From: Ridgeia piscesae
Lineage: Eukaryota > Annelida > Polychaeta > Sabellida > Siboglinidae
Assembly: GCA_025642075.2 (NCBI GenBank)
Contig: JAODUO010000188.1
Span: 425,001-489,000 of the forward strand
Reading direction: 5' to 3'
Length of the DNA: 64,000 nt
The notes under the pieces are model-generated. The model was not told the origin of the DNA and did no database searches. It was given only the letters and a program-made list of their open reading frames with translations. Positions 46,545 through 60,500 of the stretch are shown piece after piece (position 1 is the stretch's first letter; each line of letters begins with the position of its first letter). The translations under genes and the position numbers were made by a program.

Positions 46545-49500
46545 TGAAGAACTGTTTCTTGAAGGAACATTGTGGTTTATGAGGACTGACCCTTGAAGGA
46601 ACATTGTGGTTTATGAGGATTGACTCTTGAAGGAACATTGTGGTTTATGAGGATTGACTCTTGAAGGAACATTGTGGTTTATGAGGGTTGACTCTTGAAG
46701 GAACATTGTGGTTTATGAGGATTGACTCTTGAAGGAACATTGTGGTTTATGAGGATTGACTCTTGAAGGAACATTGTGGTTTATGAGGTTGACTCTTGAA
46801 GGAACATTGTGGTTTATGAGGATTGACTCTTGAAGGAACATTGTGGTTTATGAGGATTGACTCTTGAAGGAACATTGTGGTTTATGAGGATTGACTCTTG
46901 AAGGAACATTGTGGTTTATGAGGATTGACTCTTGAAGGAACATTGTGGTTTATGAGGATTGACTCTTGAAGGAACATTGTGGTTTATGAGGATTGACTCT
47001 TGAAGGAACATTGTGGTTTATGAGGATTGACTCTTGAAGGAACATTGTGGTTTATGAGGATTGACTCTTGAAGGAACATTGTGGTTTATGAGGATTGACT
47101 CTTGAAGGAACATTGTGGTTTATGAGGATTGACTCTTGAAGGAACATTGTGGTTTATGAGGATTGACTCTTGAAGGAACATTGTGGTTTATGAGGATTGA
47201 CTCTTGAAGGAACATTGTGGTTTATGAGGACTGACTCTTGAAGGAACATTGTGATTTATGAGGATTGACTCTTGAAGGAACATTGTGGTTTATGAGGATT
47301 GACTCTTGAAGGAACATTGTGGTTTATGAGGATTGACTCTTGAAGGAACATTGTGGTTTATGAGGATTGACTCTTGAAGGAACATTGTGGTTTATGAGGA
47401 TTGACTCTTGAAGGAACATTGTGGTTTATGAGGATTGACTCTTGAAGGAACATTGTGGTTTATGAGGATTGACTCTTGAAGGAACATTGTGGTTTATGAG
47501 GATTGACTCTTGAAGGAACATTGTGGTTTATGAGGATTGACTCTTGAAGGAACATTGTGGTTTATGAGGGTTGACTCTTGAAGGAACATTGTGGTTTATG
47601 AGGATTGACTCTTGAAGGAACATTGTGGTTTATGAGGGTTGACTCTTGAAGGAACATTGTGGTTTATGAGGATTGACTCTTGAAGGAACATTGTGGTTTA
47701 TGAGGGTTGACTCTTGAAGGAACATTGTGGTTTATGAGGATTGACTCTTGAAGGAACATTGTGGTTTATGAGGGTTGACTCTTGAAGGAACATTGTGGTT
47801 TATGAGGATTGACTCTTGAAGGAACATTGTGGTTTATGAGGATTGACTCTTGAAGGAACATTGTGGTTTATGAGGATTGACTCTTGAAGGAACATTGTGG
47901 TTTATGAGGATTGACTCTTGAAGGAACATTGTGGTTTATGAGGATTGACTCTTGAAGGAACATTGTGGTTTATGAGGATTGACTCTTGAAGGAACATTGT
48001 GGTTTATGAGGATTGACTCTTGAAGGAACATTGTGGTTTATGAGGATTGACTCTTGAAGGAACATTGTGGTTTATGAGGATTGACTCTTGAAGGAACATT
48101 GTGGTTTATGAGGATTGACTCTTGAAGGAACATTGTGGTTTATGAGGATTGACTCTTGAAGGAACATTGTGGTTTATGAGGATTGACTCTTGAAGGAACA
48201 TTGTGGTTTATGAGGATTGACTCTTGAAGGAACATTGTGGTTTATGAGGATTGACTCTTGAAGGAACATTGTGGTTTATGAGGACTTTACTCTTGAAGGA
48301 ACATTGTGGTTTATGAGGATTGACTCTTGAAGGAACATTGTGGTTTATGAGGATTGACTCTTGAAGGAACATTGTGGTTTATGAGGATTGACTCTTGAAG
48401 GAACATTGTGGTTTATGAGGACTGACTCTTGAAGGAACATTGTGGTTTATGAGGATTGACTCTTGAAGGAACATTGTGGTTTATGAGGGTTGACTCTTGA
48501 AGGAACATTGTGGTTTATGAGGATTGACTCTTGAAGGAACATTGTGGTTTATGAGGATTGACTCTTGAAGGAACATTGTGGTTTATGAGGTTGACTCTTG
48601 AAGGAACATTGTGGTTTATGAGGATTGACTCTTGAAGGAACATTGTGGTTTATGAGGGTTGACTCTTGAAGGAACATTGTGGTTTATGAGGATTGACTCT
48701 TGAAGGAACATTGTGGTTTATGAGGATTGACTCTTGAAGGAACATTGTGGTTTATGAGGATTGACTCTTGAAGGAACATTGTGGTTTATGAGGATTGACT
48801 CTTGAAGGAACATTGTGGTTTATGAGGATTGACTCTTGAAGGAACATTGTGGTTTATGAGGATTGACTCTTGAAGGAACATTGTGGTTTATGAGGATTGA
48901 CTCTTGAAGGAACATTGTGGTTTATGAGGATTGACTCTTGAAGGAACATTGTGGTTTATGAGGATTGACTCTTGAAGGAACATTGTGGTTTATGAGGACT
49001 TTACTCTTGAAGGAACATTGTGGTTTATGAGGATTGACTCTTGAAGGAACATTGTGGTTTATGAGGATTGACTCTTGAAGGAACATTGTGGTTTATGAGG
49101 ATTGACTCTTGAAGGAACATTGTGGTTTATGAGGATTGACTCTTGAAGGAACATTGTGGTTTATGAGGACTGACTCTTGAAGGAACATTGTGGTTTATGA
49201 GGATTGACTCTTGAAGGAACATTGTGGTTTATGAGGACTGACTCTTGAAGGAACATTGTGGTTTATGAGGACTGACTCTTGAAGGAACATTGTGGTTTAT
49301 GAGGACTGACTCTTGAAGGAACATTGTGGTTTATGAGGACTGACTCTTGAAGGAACATTGTGGTTTATGAGGGTTGACTCTTGAAGGAACATTGTGATTT
49401 ATGAGGACTGACTCTTGAAGGAACATTGTGGTTTATGAGGATTGACTCTTGAAGGAACATTGTGGTTTATGAGGGTTGACTCTTGAAGGAACATTGTGGT

Positions 49501-50010
49501 TTATGAGGGTTGACTCTTGAAGGAACATTGTGGTTTATGAGGATTGTCTCTTGAAGGAACATTGTGGTTTATGAGGGTATGAGGGTTGACTCTTGAAGGA
49601 ACATTGTGGTTTATGAGGATTGACTCTTGAAGGAACATTGTGGTTTATGAGGGTTGACTCTTGAAGGAACATTGTGGTTTATGAGGATTGACTCTTGAAG
49701 GAACATTGTGGTTTATGAGGGTTGACTCTTGAAGGAACATTGTGTTTTATGAGGGTTGACTCTTGAAGGAACATTGTGGTTTATGAGGGTTGACTCTTGA
49801 AGGAACATTGTGTTTTATGAGGGTTGACTCTTGAAGGAACCTTGTGGTTTATGAGGATTGACTCTTGAAGGAACATTGTGGTTTATGAGGGTTGACTCTT
49901 GAAGGAACATTGTGGTTTATGAGGATTGACTCTTGAAGGAACATTGTGGTTTATGAGGGTTGACTCTTGAAGGAACATTGTGGTTTATGAGGGTTGACTC
50001 TTGAAGGAGC
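46545..50010. repeat. 34-bp minisatellite, about 100 copies
   Basis: Unit TTGACTCTTGAAGGAACATT followed by GTGGTTTATGAGGA, remarkably homogeneous over 3.46 kb. Most variation is confined to the base pair before TGACTC (ATT, GTT, ACT), to rare ACTTTACTC units at 48281 and 48995, and to 33-bp units near 46785 and 48585. No long open frame. The array ends sharply at GAAGGAGCATTTCATTTGG. Confidence 0.97.
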
Positions 50011-52529
50011 ATTTCATTTGGTCTACAACACAATGGAGTGGACTGGTGGCTCATAAATGCTTCAGTCATTTCTGTAGCTGCTTTATTCAGCTTATTTCGT
50101 GAGGATTGTGATGACTTCTATGTTGACCAGAGAACTGACTCACTGCTGACATTTGCTAAATAAAAATGTTTTAATCAGATATAGTTTTCTGTATGTTTGA
50201 CGTCTGAAGGTTGAGTGTCAATGTCTGACAGCATTATTCAGAACACGGCAACAATTCTGTGAGATGGCAAAGAGCTTTTAAAATGTCTGCCGTTTAATGG
50301 GGGAATTCTAATGCTTACAGACATCTGTATGAATGGTTTATTCAATCGTGACGTGGTGTGATTACAACAGATTTATTGATAATGAACATTACGGATATAT
50401 CTGCCTGGCAACCATTCAAATGAACAACAATGGCTGTCAGTTTACGGAACGTTTTAAGATCGTCAGAAATGAATTTGATGTGAACGTGTCAGGTGATATT
50501 AACGTCAACTTTCTGTGGGCCAGTAGGATTAGCAGAGTGTGGATTATATTGCCTGGGGATCATCCTTGGCAGTGACGGCGGACACATCCCACACCGCGGC
50601 CAACAATGAAAACTGTTTTAATTACTCACATCTGCTCTAGCGAAATAATTGAGTTCATATCTAGCCACACTGATGAGGAGCTCTCATTCACTGGGCACTC
50701 CCCGACCCGCCCGGACTAACATCTGTTCATCTGGGTTTGCGGATCTTCAAAAAGTTTCCTGTCATTTACTCTGATGTTGTTGAACAGTTGTTTTTTGATC
50801 GCCAACGTGAAATGTGTTTCAAGTGGCGGGTTTGGAGCGTGAATGCTGACAGGCGGCCTTTGAATCGGATTATGAAATATCGCTATTAGACACCGGCAGG
50901 TGTAGAAGATTTGATCATTTTCTGAAATACGATACGTCTAGCGTTTTTTTCTGAAGGGAGTCTATTTAGGTGCAGGCTGTTGGGAACTAGCGGCTGCTTG
51001 TGTGTGCGCAGTTGGGCAGGCTGAGGGGAGAGGGGGATTTAGTGTATATTTTCAAAGCTACAGTCAGAATTTCTTCAGTCAGCAAAAAACATTCTACATC
51101 ATTACCTTTTAGGGTAAGTTCGTACTGAGATGACTGAGAAAATTGTGGATATTAGTTTGTTCGCCGTTTTGAGCAAGTGAAAATTCAATGAGAAGTCCAT
51201 TTGAAGAGCTCCCAAAGAGAGGTGTGATTTCATCAACCTGCACGCGTTGGATTACTTGGATAGTTAAGATCAGACATGGAGTTCCGAACTCACATTCCAT
51301 CTTAGGTGAGTGAATCATTAGGTTGAATTTTAATTGCGAGAATTTTTATTTCTTGTTTTACTTTACAGTATGGATGTCCATACAACTAGAGAGCACATCT
51401 GCAGGTTTGAACATTATTTTGTTTTTATCAGTGCTTCATTCTGTGAGATTAATTATGCCTTCTGCAAATTTATCAAGTTTTGTCTGACGGGATTTGTTGT
51501 GCATGAGATTATGTCCTGTTGGGTTACGATGTTGTGTCTTTGAGATGATGTCTCCCTGTCCGTGTCACAGAGACTGTCACTGGTGAACAGAAACCTCAGA
51601 TGTTTCACTACCAATGGCTATGACAGATTTCATTGTAACATTTCCATTATAAATAGACTGAAAGGAACAACTTAAAATGAACTTTGATTTCAACATGCAC
51701 TTGATAATGACTACCGGGGTACGAGACTTTACCCCAACACCAGAGTGAGGCAGGGTGAACTGTGAATCAGCACGCCTAGCCTCATATCTTAAAGGGCAAA
51801 GCACCAACTATATTATTTTTAAAACTCCACTCCAAAGCAAAATTCAGGACAAAATTCATTAGGACATAACCATCCCTGTCCTTCCGTGTGTACAAAACCA
51901 CCCTCCGTGCTTCTGTGCGTGGACAATTCCAGTATCAAATAAAAAGATTTTATCCATTGCATGCTGGGATACCAAAGAGCAACACTTTTTACTGCCCTCT
52001 AAGGACATTACAGGAACCAATTATGGCATTATTGTCATACAGAATCGTTGTCAGACATGAAGATAATGTCAGATGTGAATGTTCGACACATTTCCTCCTA
52101 AAGAACATTGGTTTCTGGGAACTTTCCGACAAATGAGGGCGATAGGATGCAAGCATCACATGCCTCTGTGAACACTTGTATTCCTTCACTAGACACAATC
52201 AAACTTAGTGTCGTATACACAGGTGAAATAAAGAAGGTTTCTGAAGGAGAAGTTGCCGACCCCAGTGTTGATTGTTAAGTGGTCCATTATGGGATTACAG
52301 ACGGACGCTCTGAAGACAGGTAGACTGTCTCCACAGACAATACAGGACAGTATTCTGTCATGTTTGTGTGACATGATCACTGTCATCTGTCTCATACAGC
52401 TGGTGGAGATGTCACATAACACCTGCTCACTGCTGGTGACAGTTGGGACATATTAAAAGAGAACTGAGTGACATTTGGTGTCTGTTGTGGGACAGGGGTG
52501 ATGGGACGATAGAAGATATATATAGAAAG
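50011..52529. other. Intron 2 sequence, nothing certain
   Basis: 50560-50720 is GC-balanced and could be regulatory (ACCGCGGCC, TTTTAATTACTC). Short open frames at 50333-50575 and 51888-52136 lack splice sites or homology that I recognise. Confidence 0.4.
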
Positions 52530-53115
52530 GAATCTGCCACTTCACACACCCCTTGCCGTCCCACAGACATTGCCACCCCACACACCCCTTGCCACCCACA
52601 CCACCCCAGACCAACAATTGCCACCCCTTGCCACCACACACAATCCCTTGTCACCCCACACCATCCCTTGCCACCCACACCACCCCTTGCCATCCCACAC
52701 TACCCCTTGCCACCCACACCACCCCAGACCAACAATTGCCACCCCTAGCCACCACACACAATCCCTTGCCACCCCACACAATCCCTTGCCACTCACACCA
52801 CCCCTTGCCATCCCACAATATCCCTTGCCACCCACACCACCCCAGACCAACAATTGCCACCCCTAGCCTCCACACACCACCCCTTGCCATCCCACATCAT
52901 CCCTTGCCTCCCACACCACCCCTTGCCATCCCACACTACCCCTTGCCACCCACACCACCCCTTGCCATCCAGTACCACCCCTTGCCACCCCGATATGCCA
53001 TTGCCACCCATCACCACTTGCCACTCCCATCTTTGCCAATCCAGACATACTTTGTCACCATACACATCCATTGCCACCCCACATGCCATTGCCACTCCAC
53101 ACCAACTTTTGCCAT
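52530..53115. repeat. C-rich minisatellite, about 20-bp unit in a 118-bp higher-order unit
   Basis: Units of CACACCACCCCTTGCCATCC. The distinctive CCAGACCAACAATTGCCACC recurs with its AATTG ending at 52620, 52738 and 52856, exactly 118 bases apart. This shows a six-subunit higher-order repeat over at least three periods. Open frames on both strands (up to 210 codons) are artefacts of the array. Confidence 0.9.
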
Positions 53116-54104
53116 CCTGTCACAAGATAAGGCTATAATTATCTGTCAAATGGCACAAAAATACAAAGTTTTTGTTTTTGGATGACAAATCAATATTTTC
53201 TAATTAGAAAATGTTGATTTGTCGCCAGATATTTCTGGCGTGTGAAAGTGAGTTGACTGTGACCCTACGTCACCCCAAGGTCAGTGTTTCTATTCACCCC
53301 TTCCCTCCCACCCGCAATGTCTCTAACATAACACCTTCGGTGTTGACCAGTTGTTGTTATCTGGGGGGGGGGGGTAAACAGCCAGCCAGCAAAAAATGAC
53401 ATACCTGTGTGATTTTATCTGTGTGAGAACACAATACAACCTGTGACTTTGCTGCTACCACCATAAGTTTTTATGTATTCATTCAGAAAAGCTTCGTGAC
53501 CGTGAGCTGTAGCACTTAATACTTAACTGAATGAAATCACTCATTTTCTTTAGATGTTATCATTGATACTTCCACTATTGGTCAAATTGAATATTGCATT
53601 GACCGGGAATTGTCCTTCACCGATGTGATTCTGCGATATCCAAAATGCAGGCTAACGCCTGTGATATCACACATTTCGATTACGACCAGAAAGATATATA
53701 ATAACACACTTATGATATCTAATAACATACTTAGGCTGCCAATGTTTATTCTAGAAGTGAACGTGTTGATCAAAAGTTACACAACCATCCAGCTATAGAG
53801 ATAGCGTGTCTCACTTGACTGGTGCTGATGTCTGGTACAGGTGAGAGTGTAGGACATGGTGACCGACTGGCTGGACATGTCCCCAGAGCACACCTTGACT
53901 AAATCATACAGGTGAACATGTTCCCCTTGTTTTGTTTTTATGTTGATATTAATTTGGTTATTAATTTTTGATCAGTTTTTATTGCAATTCCATATTGGTA
54001 TAATTACAGTCCGCATAACATGATTTTACTGAAATATTTATAAAGTATTAAATAACCAACTGTTAGTATTGTTTTGATAGTATGTTAAAAAAAGAAAAAA
54101 CTTT
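53116..54104. other. Intron 2 sequence, nothing recognised
   Basis: Contains a run of ten G near 53363. No gene. Confidence 0.5.
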
Positions 54105-55052
54105 CAGTATGGTTACTAAGACTGCCACCCAGTGTGGTTACTAAGACTGCCACCCAGTGTGGTTACTAAAACTGCAGCCCAGTGTAGTTACTAAGACTGC
54201 TGCCCAGTGTGGTTACTAAGACTGCCATCCAATGTGATTACTAAGACTGCCACCCAGTGTGGTTACTAAGACTACCACCCAGTGTGATTACTAAGACTGC
54301 CACCCAGTGTGGTTACTAACACTGCCACCCGGCATGGTTACTAAGACTGCCACCCAGTGTGGTTACTAAGACTGCCACCCAGTGTGGTTACTAAGACTGC
54401 CACCCGGTGTGGTTACTAAGACTGCCACCCAGTGTGGTTACTAAGACTACCACCCAGTGTGGTTACTAAGACTACCACCCAGTGTGGTCACTAAGACTGC
54501 TGCCCAGTGTGGTTACTAAGACTGCCACCAGTATGGTTACTAAGACTGCCACCCAGTGTGGTTACTAAGACTGCCATCCAATGTGATTACTAAGACTGCC
54601 ACCCGGTGTGGTTACTAAGACTGCCACCCAGCATGGTTACTAAGACTGCCATTCAGCGTGGTTACTAAGACTGCCACCCAGTGTGGTTTCTAAGACTGCC
54701 ACCTGGTGTGGTTACTAAGACTGCCACCCGGCGTGGGATACTAAGACTGCCACCCAGTGTGGTTACTAAGACTGCTACCCAGTGTGGTTACTAAGACTGC
54801 CACCCGGCGTGGGATACTAAGACTGCCACCCAGTGTGGTTACTAAGACTGCCACCTGGCGTGGTTACTAAGACTGCCACCCAATGTGGTTACTAAGACTG
54901 CCACCCAGTGTGGTTACTAAGACTGCTACCCAGTGTGGTTACTAAGACTGCCACCCAATGTGGTTACTAAGACTGCCACCCAGTGTGGTTACTAAGACTG
55001 CTACCCAGTGTGGTTACTAAGACTGCCACCCAGTGTGGTTACTAAGACTGTG
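54105..55052. repeat. 25-bp minisatellite, about 38 copies
   Basis: Unit GGTTACTAAGACTGCCACCC followed by AGTGT, with CACCCGGCGTGG, CATCCAATG and TGCCC variants scattered through. Less homogeneous than the 34-bp array, so probably older. Confidence 0.95.
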
Positions 55053-55683
55053 TCTGATGAGTTTGCCTTGAGCTATGATCATATTGCTTCTTGAAGCAGC
55101 CAAGAGCACTGACAGTGAGTGCAGTCAGACAGACAGATCTGGTTCACGAGACTTCCCCCGGTGCCACGCGTGCCTTCAGCCTCACACTGCGTCTCACAGA
55201 GTGCAGTTGTTGGCTCTGGTTTTGCTAAAGTCACATGGGACTGAATGAAAAGGACCAGAATAATGTGATAAATGTATTGATGGGACAAATTTCCCCTTTT
55301 ATATAGGAAAAACAGTTGTATTATGAGCTTGACCTTAATTGTGAGACTCAACCAAGTGGCTTTATAAGAAGGAGATGGTTTAGCATTTGTTTTAAATAGT
55401 GATTACGCATGAAATCTATAAAGCCTGACGTTGGCGTGGGGTGGCTTGATCGTAGCTCGGCATTGCACAGACAACGACAACCACAGTAGTGCCATCTAGT
55501 GAGTTATACATATACAAACTGAAGACCAATTACAACTTCCGTATCATATGTTTTCGGTGGGGGGGTGTGTTAATGTAAAATGTATAGCTGTATTTTACTG
55601 ACTTATGCCATTTGCTCCATGAGGAGCCAAAACCACCTACGACAACTCTCACATACACGACTCAAGTCTTTGGTCAGTCCTCT

Positions 55684-55727
<44 letters not shown>

Positions 55728-57102
55728 TATCCGAGGTAATGTTATTTCTTATTCCGTTGTCACAAATAGTACCATCATTTTTTTTGACAAGGATGTATCG
55801 TATCATATAGAAAGAGGTTAGATAAAAGAAATTCTTCTTTATCATGTTCACTGAATCTCACTAAGTCTCACAAAGTCTCACAGAGTCTCACTGAGTTGTG
55901 CCATGTGGTGTGTGGGACAACTCCTTTTGGGTGGCCATTAGCCAGAGAATACTGCCATCTTGCACTGGACCATAAACGTGGTTTATTTTCTCAATAATGT
56001 AGTAACGCAGTGTTTGCATTGCCGTAAAACCTACACTGAGTGTGGAAGTGAGTGTAGACTGTAGGTTGAAGTGTGAGTATTGTGTGTCCCTCACGAAGCA
56101 TGTGTTACGTAGTATTCAGTGAGCCGCAGTCCCTGAATATTCCCCATGTCCTGATGTGCCTCACAAACTGACCCAGTCAACTTGACGCTGTGAGCTATAC
56201 GACTGCATATCTATTCAGTTTTCACTTGCTTTCAAGATTGCATATTCTTTGGATCCATAAATTGTACTTACAGATAATATTCTGTTTATAGAATTTATTA
56301 CGTCATATGGTTATTGTAGAAATCTAATTTATTAAGCAGTGCAAGGAACACATTTGGTTTAGTCGACCCTGTTGAATACTAGCTAAGTTAGCAGTCATTC
56401 ATGGACAACAAGTGCACCTTGGTCCAGTTCTTAGTGTTCACTTAATTAAAGCACTCGTGTCACAAACCAGACAGGTTGTTGAAACTATGTGAATCCGTCT
56501 TATAGAACACAGACATACTCAGTGTTCGCAGTCCTGTTTTGTTTTTTTGTCAGATTTCACGTAGGAAATGTTTGTGTCAGGCTTTTTAATGCAGGTATAT
56601 CTGTACGAGCTGATTTTTTAGGTACAATTGTAAGTCAGAGATTCACATTGCCAGATGTGACATAGTCGTAACAGCAACATGACAGCATCACGACAGCTTC
56701 ATGACTGTTTTATAACAGCTTCATGACAGTAATGTTAATGTGTCGTTAGTGAGGAAATATTATATTACATTGAGTTCCACTGTTTTGAAAATTAGTAGAT
56801 TTATTTGAATTTGAAGTTCCTTTATGCAGACAACTTTTTAATTTTTTTAGTAAGACATTAATGAGGTTGCAGTGGGAGGTTGAAGCTGTCATTGTAATCA
56901 TGTGACTGAAATGTCTGCCCAGTGTCCAGTCAACCATGACTGACAATCTGTTTAGTTGTCCATGACTGTCTGGTGACAATATTTGGCCAGTGAATCATGA
57001 CTGTAACAATCCATGACTGTGACAGTCTGTGTGGCATCCCATGTCACTCACTATGACAGTGTGCCCAGTCATCCGTGACTGTGACAATCTGCCCACTCAC
57101 CC
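55053..57102. other. Intron 2 sequence with (CT)n
   Basis: (CT)n of about 18 units at 55688-55723. A repeated TCTCACTAAGTCTCACAAAG motif at 55855-55895. No supported gene. Confidence 0.5.
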
Positions 57103-57531
57103 ATGACCATTATCCCTGACACAGCCCTCTCTCTCCTGCATATCTTCCCCACATCCCGCCTGGGCTTGTCACAGGAAACAATGTGTCCGCTTCAGTGGAC
57201 ACATGGGACCCGCCTCCCAGCCCAATCTGTGAGCATCTCTCCTAGCTCAGCCTCCGAATCAGGATTTGGCGGCTGTGAGATTGGCTGTGTTGCAGCTCTG
57301 ATTATCTGTGGAAGGCTGATGAAGATGGATGACCTCCCAGAAGACAGGGAAGAGATAGGACTGGGAGAGGGAACAATGACTTCTCTGACAGTCTCCATTC
57401 AGTTGTGTGTCTCCCATTGTCCTCCCTTCCGATGCCCGGAGGTGATGATGCTTAATAAGGGAGCATGGGATAGGATAAGGAAGGCGGAAGTGAATAAACC
57501 TATATGCTACAAAAGCAAATTATACAAGTGA
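57103..57531 (+). other. Long open frame of unknown status
   Basis: 142 codons, the longest non-repeat open frame in the right half. An acceptor-like CTTGTCACAG precedes GAAACAATGTGTCC at about 57175, after a pyrimidine-rich TCTCTCTCCTGCATATCTTC stretch. The peptide (SISPSSASESGFGGCEIGC, MDDLPEDREEIGLGEGTM) matches no kinesin segment I know, and no matching donor was identified before the stop. It could be an exon, a conserved non-coding element or chance. Confidence 0.2.
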
Positions 57532-60500
57532 ACAACATTGACATTGATTAGCATAGTAACTCTGTATAGAAAGACATGATTATAGACATATCAAAAACGT
57601 GTAAAACATCACAAATCAGACAACTTTGATTAGAAATTAAGAAGACTCAGTTAAGCACAGGGCCATGTGGAGAACTCAGTACATTGTTTGAAAATTTGTT
57701 GAGCCCTCTACTACAAACAGATTAACATTTATCTCAAAAGATATTTTTAGGTGGTTTTAATTTGAATATATTCCCTTTGTATGTAGTATACAAAGGTCAT
57801 ATTCTGCAAGTTAAGCAACATTTTACTTTCTCGGTTTTAAGATTTAACTCGATCCAAACATGTAATATTTAATATGTTAATTAATTATCCATTGTTCAAC
57901 GATATATGCGTCCACCACATTCTTTGTTGTAGAAGAAAGGCCATAACACGTGTACCCTTAATTAAATGTATACATTTAACTTGATACCCAACATGCATTG
58001 CCTATGCTAACATGCAATGGATGCACAACACATACCCATAATAAGTACCATTTGTCTCAAATATGGGCCACACTGAATGGCACCTCTAGGCCACAGGCTC
58101 CTCATTGGCTGGGCCGTAACTGGCCCGTGCCATCATTGGTAGACAGCCGCCCCATTTGACTGTCATTTATTAGTGGACTTATTAAAACAGCCGTCTTCAA
58201 TCAGACGCGCTTTCATTTATCTCTCTGCGATTGCCTTTGTGCAACTTTTTTATGGCAGTCCATTAATATCCATTAGTTTGCTCAAACTAAGAATTAAACA
58301 GTGTATTTCACAAGCAATGATGCATGTCGATGTTTAACAAGTTTAACCTTTGTTGATTACAAGGAGAATTTAAAATTATATTTTGTATCTAGCATGCAGG
58401 ATTTATTACTGAGCATTTCTTTGCCATTTTGGAATGGAGTGAATTATGGTCAAATGCAGGCTTAAATTCCTAAATTGAGTGATGTGAAGGTGATAGTGAT
58501 GCGATCTGATATTGCATTGAACAGAATATTGAACAGAATTGTGTATTATTTAGTAAAATATGAAAAAATAATGTCAGTGATTTTTCAGTGTGTACCAGTT
58601 TAAATAATTATTGATATGTTTCCATTTTTCGTTAAGTAATGTTTCTTACCAGCGGCTATATATTTAAAAAAATTGGCATAGGTAACATTTTAGTATGTTT
58701 TTAAGTCCTTTATATTTGCTGACATTAAATTGTATTAAATAATGAATAAATAATACATTTATAAATACACCAAACATTTGTTTGTGTTAACCTTTCTCAA
58801 ACTGTAACCAATTAACAAGTTCTTTAAAACACAGGATGACTGAAATTATTTAACCATCTTTTATTGTTTACAGCATTTCAAAATAATTATAAAGAAAACA
58901 ACCGTTAAAAGATTTATAATGATAGAATATTTGCGAATGTGTTTGATGACAAAATATGCGTTATGTTTAGACAGATGTCCCGGTTATTGTGTTATTAAAT
59001 GCTTCGTTTGAAGTGTTGATGTTTGATGTGTTAACACACACCCTGGTGACAGTGTGTAGACAAGTCTGTGTCGGTGTGCGGCAGATGCGTGTAATGGTTG
59101 GAACAAAGCAAGGATTCGGCTCCAGTCCCTGAATCGTGTCAATGCCCTAATGTGTCATAATTGAGTTAGTTGCAACTCGTGCTGAGTACAGTGTCCAGCG
59201 ATGGTCAGACATGTGTCCAGTGGGCGGAATCTACTTACCTGAACAGGTGTGCCACTCTTGGTCAATTTACTTGACCACCGGTCACTCACAGTGTCCCGCT
59301 GTGACCATTCGTGAAAGGTGGACATGGCAATTATTCACCAGTGGTCACAGCCGGTCACTTGCGTGTGATTGTCTAATGGTCAGTCAAACAATAGTAAGAG
59401 TGGCGTGTATATAAAGAGATACTGTTGTGGTCAGTTCATTAACTGACCACTGTCCACTTATGTCACCGGTCATCTGTTGTGTAATTACGCCTTTGTCGCT
59501 GTGTTTTTCTGTCAGTTTGATGTCATTAATCATCAGCCGTGACCAGGAGCGTGACTGTGAGCGTGACTGTGGGACTGTCATGACGCAGCGTAACAGCTTC
59601 AGTGTCCCACTGGGGGCTCATTAATGTCTTATCACACAAAATTATATTTCCTGTCTCGGTTGATGCCAGTCAGTGTCCACTTAGAGTTGAACCATTAGCT
59701 GTGGTCACTCTGCTGTCCACACAAGTGTACTGGACGTTTCTTTGTGTTTCGTGCGTTTGTTACCGTGGTAACTTGTTTGTTATGTGGATTATGCCTTCGT
59801 CGTTGATGGGTGCCAGAGTTTGCAGTCTTCGCTGAGGTTAGTCTGTGACGCTGATGACAACATTGGACTATCCAGGACAGGTGATAGAAGGAATACAGGA
59901 AACGATGGGACGTCTGTGTTAATGCTAACTTTTCTATATGAATCGCATCCCAGGCTCCCAGCTCATCTCACCTCTGTCTGTGGTCATTCACTTCCTTGAA
60001 CCACTGGTCTATGGTCTGTGGTCTGTGGTCTGTGATGTGTGGTTTGTGGTCAGCCAGTTGACGACATCAAAAACACAACAATAGTTATGTAGAAATATTT
60101 GATGTGGTCTTTTTTTTCTAGAGGGACTTTTTTTCTCCCTGACAGAACTGAATGTTTTTCAGATCTGTAGATGGCGCCACAGTGACTGATTATTTTGTGC
60201 TTTTACACGTTAAATCAGAGAACATTACATTAACACGAAATTACAGTTTGTAAGAATCTGTAATTTAGTTGTGTAACCATTTCTAGGACAGAATCTTTGC
60301 ACATTCCACAAGTACGAACAAATAGATTCATGGTTGTGCTGGCTAAAACTATGAACATACTAAAAAGCACATCAGTTTTAAATAACACATCTTTATGAAA
60401 AAAAACCAATGCTATTTGATTATGTAGTGTTTTATAATAAATATTGCGGCAACAGAAATATTACTGACATCAGCCACTGGCAACAGTCACTTGAGGTTTA

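Noticed and set aside
46545..50010. CRISPR array
   Set aside because: Units are contiguous 34-bp tandem copies without unique spacers, in an animal intron.
52553..53185. 210-codon His/Pro/Thr-rich frame and its Gly/Trp-rich antisense partners
   Set aside because: All frames arise from the C-rich minisatellite on both strands.
55079..55351. Small secreted Cys-rich protein on the minus strand
   Set aside because: A hydrophobic start and seven Cys are visible, but there is no splice or family support, and its orientation and place inside the kinesin intron give no backing.
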